Assembly: GCA_028823855.1 (NCBI GenBank)
Contig: JAPPFL010000054.1
Location: 1 to 64,000 of the forward strand
Source: Albidovulum sp.
GTDB taxonomy: Bacteria > Pseudomonadota > Alphaproteobacteria > Rhodobacterales > Rhodobacteraceae
DNA length: 64,000 bases
Direction: 5' to 3'
The stretch's first letter is position 1, and each line of letters opens with the position of its first letter. Below, in pieces: positions 63,568 to 64,000 of the stretch. A model generated the notes under the pieces. The model searched no databases. It saw nothing but the letters and a program-made list of their open reading frames with translations, and was not told the origin of the DNA. Both the position numbers and the translations under genes were made by a program.

Positions 63568-64000
63568 ATCACATCTCCGGGTCTACGGTGTCCATAAGCG
63601 ATTTGGCGGCGTGCATGCCCTGCGCGGAGTCGATTTCGAAGTTGCGCGGGGCGAGGTAATGGCGTTGGTCGGCGATAACGGCGCGGGCAAATCGACGCTG
63701 ATGAAAGTTATCGCCGGCGCCCATACCGCCGACGAGGGCGAGTTCTGGATGGATGACCGCCAAGTGACGGTCAACAGTCCGCACGATGCCGCCGAACTGG
63801 GCATTCAGGTCGTCTATCAGGACCTGGCGCTTTGCGAGAACCTGGACGTTTCGGCCAACCTTTCACTCGGAGCCGAGCCCGTAAGTTCCGGGTGGCGCAT
63901 TCTCCCCCGGATGCTGCGCCCGATCGACGACCTGGAAATGGAAGTCAGAGCACAGAAGGCCATCAACCGGCTGGAGGTTCGTACGCTTAAATCGGTTCGC
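63548..64000 (+). CDS. Sugar ABC transporter, ATPase (partial, cut by window end)
   Basis: The frame, 151 codons to the window end, reads HLRVYGVHKRFGGVHALRGVDFEV, Walker A GDNGAGKST and AHTADEGEFWMDD, then the Q-loop VVYQDLALCENLDVSANLSLG, all typical of RbsA/XylG-type sugar ABC ATPases. Signature and Walker B lie beyond the window. GTG 63548 is the only canonical start that gives a normal N-terminus; it sits in a hairpin. It should form an operon with the preceding binding protein and a permease downstream. Confidence 0.92.
   Translation, partial: MGRSAPPSHLRVYGVHKRFGGVHALRGVDFEVARGEVMALVGDNGAGKSTLMKVIAGAHTADEGEFWMDDRQVTVNSPHDAAELGIQVVYQDLALCENLDVSANLSLGAEPVSSGWRILPRMLRPIDDLEMEVRAQKAINRLEVRTLKSVR

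Noticed and set aside
1..64000. CRISPR array, rRNA or tRNA genes
   Set aside because: No regularly spaced repeats, no rRNA-like stretches and no tRNA T-arm with matching acceptor stem were seen by eye; a tRNA scan would be decisive.

Overview
The window reads as a stretch of chromosome from an alphaproteobacterium. The grounds are the gene families and their order: a respiratory nar operon ending in a parvulin-type gene, a UbiH-type hydroxylase, a response regulator next to exonuclease III, ftsK next to lolA, a bifunctional PutA, and many ABC and TRAP uptake systems. Base composition looks moderately GC-rich, except for an AT-rich patch near 58.0 kb. The gaps between operons are long and hold broken genes (IS5-like and IS110-like transposase relics, a Panacea/DUF4065 fragment, a decayed response-regulator copy, fragments of unknown genes). 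This suggests a genome losing genes; together with the ankyrin-repeat protein, a host-associated lifestyle is possible, but that is inference.

Layout. 0-2 kb: ankyrin-repeat protein and an IS5-like relic. 2.1-12.5 kb (minus strand): nitrate respiration operon narK1-narK2-narG-narH-narJ-narI-ppiase. 12.5-16.3 kb: relics, an orphan OmpR-type response regulator and a perfect 26-bp palindrome. 16.4-21.7 kb: a small unknown protein, a GlxA-type AraC regulator, a two-subunit N,N-dimethylformamidase-like amidohydrolase and a creatinase/M24-fold protein with an altered metal site. 22.2-24.5 kb (minus): a polar amino-acid ABC transporter. 25.3-35.7 kb: a TRAP transporter, a DinB-fold protein, two flavoproteins and a hydantoinase HyuA/HyuB pair. 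Together 16-36 kb looks like an uptake and catabolic island for small amides, cyclic amides or N-methylated nitrogen compounds.

36.3-45.1 kb: putA (minus) diverges from an operon encoding an amino-acid ABC transporter, an enolase-superfamily cis-3-hydroxy-L-proline dehydratase-like enzyme and a proline-racemase-family trans-3-hydroxy-L-proline dehydratase-like enzyme. The logic is uptake of proline-like compounds, conversion of hydroxyprolines towards proline, then PutA oxidation to glutamate. 45.3-56.0 kb is mostly housekeeping: response regulator, exonuclease III, CnoX-like thioredoxin, Trm112-like protein, UbiH-type hydroxylase, amidase, class I/II aminotransferase, FtsK, LolA and a lytic transglycosylase lipoprotein. 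56-60.6 kb is a decayed accessory region with an AT-rich RloA/RloB (AbiL-like) two-gene cassette, a candidate phage-defence system. 60.6-64 kb: HspQ, a GntR/FCD regulator with a promoter that predicts a leaderless mRNA, and a sugar ABC operon (binding protein, then an ATPase cut by the window end).

No rRNA, tRNA or CRISPR array was seen. A recurring pattern is a perfect GC-rich hairpin directly after the substrate-binding-protein gene in each of the three transporter operons where that gene comes first.
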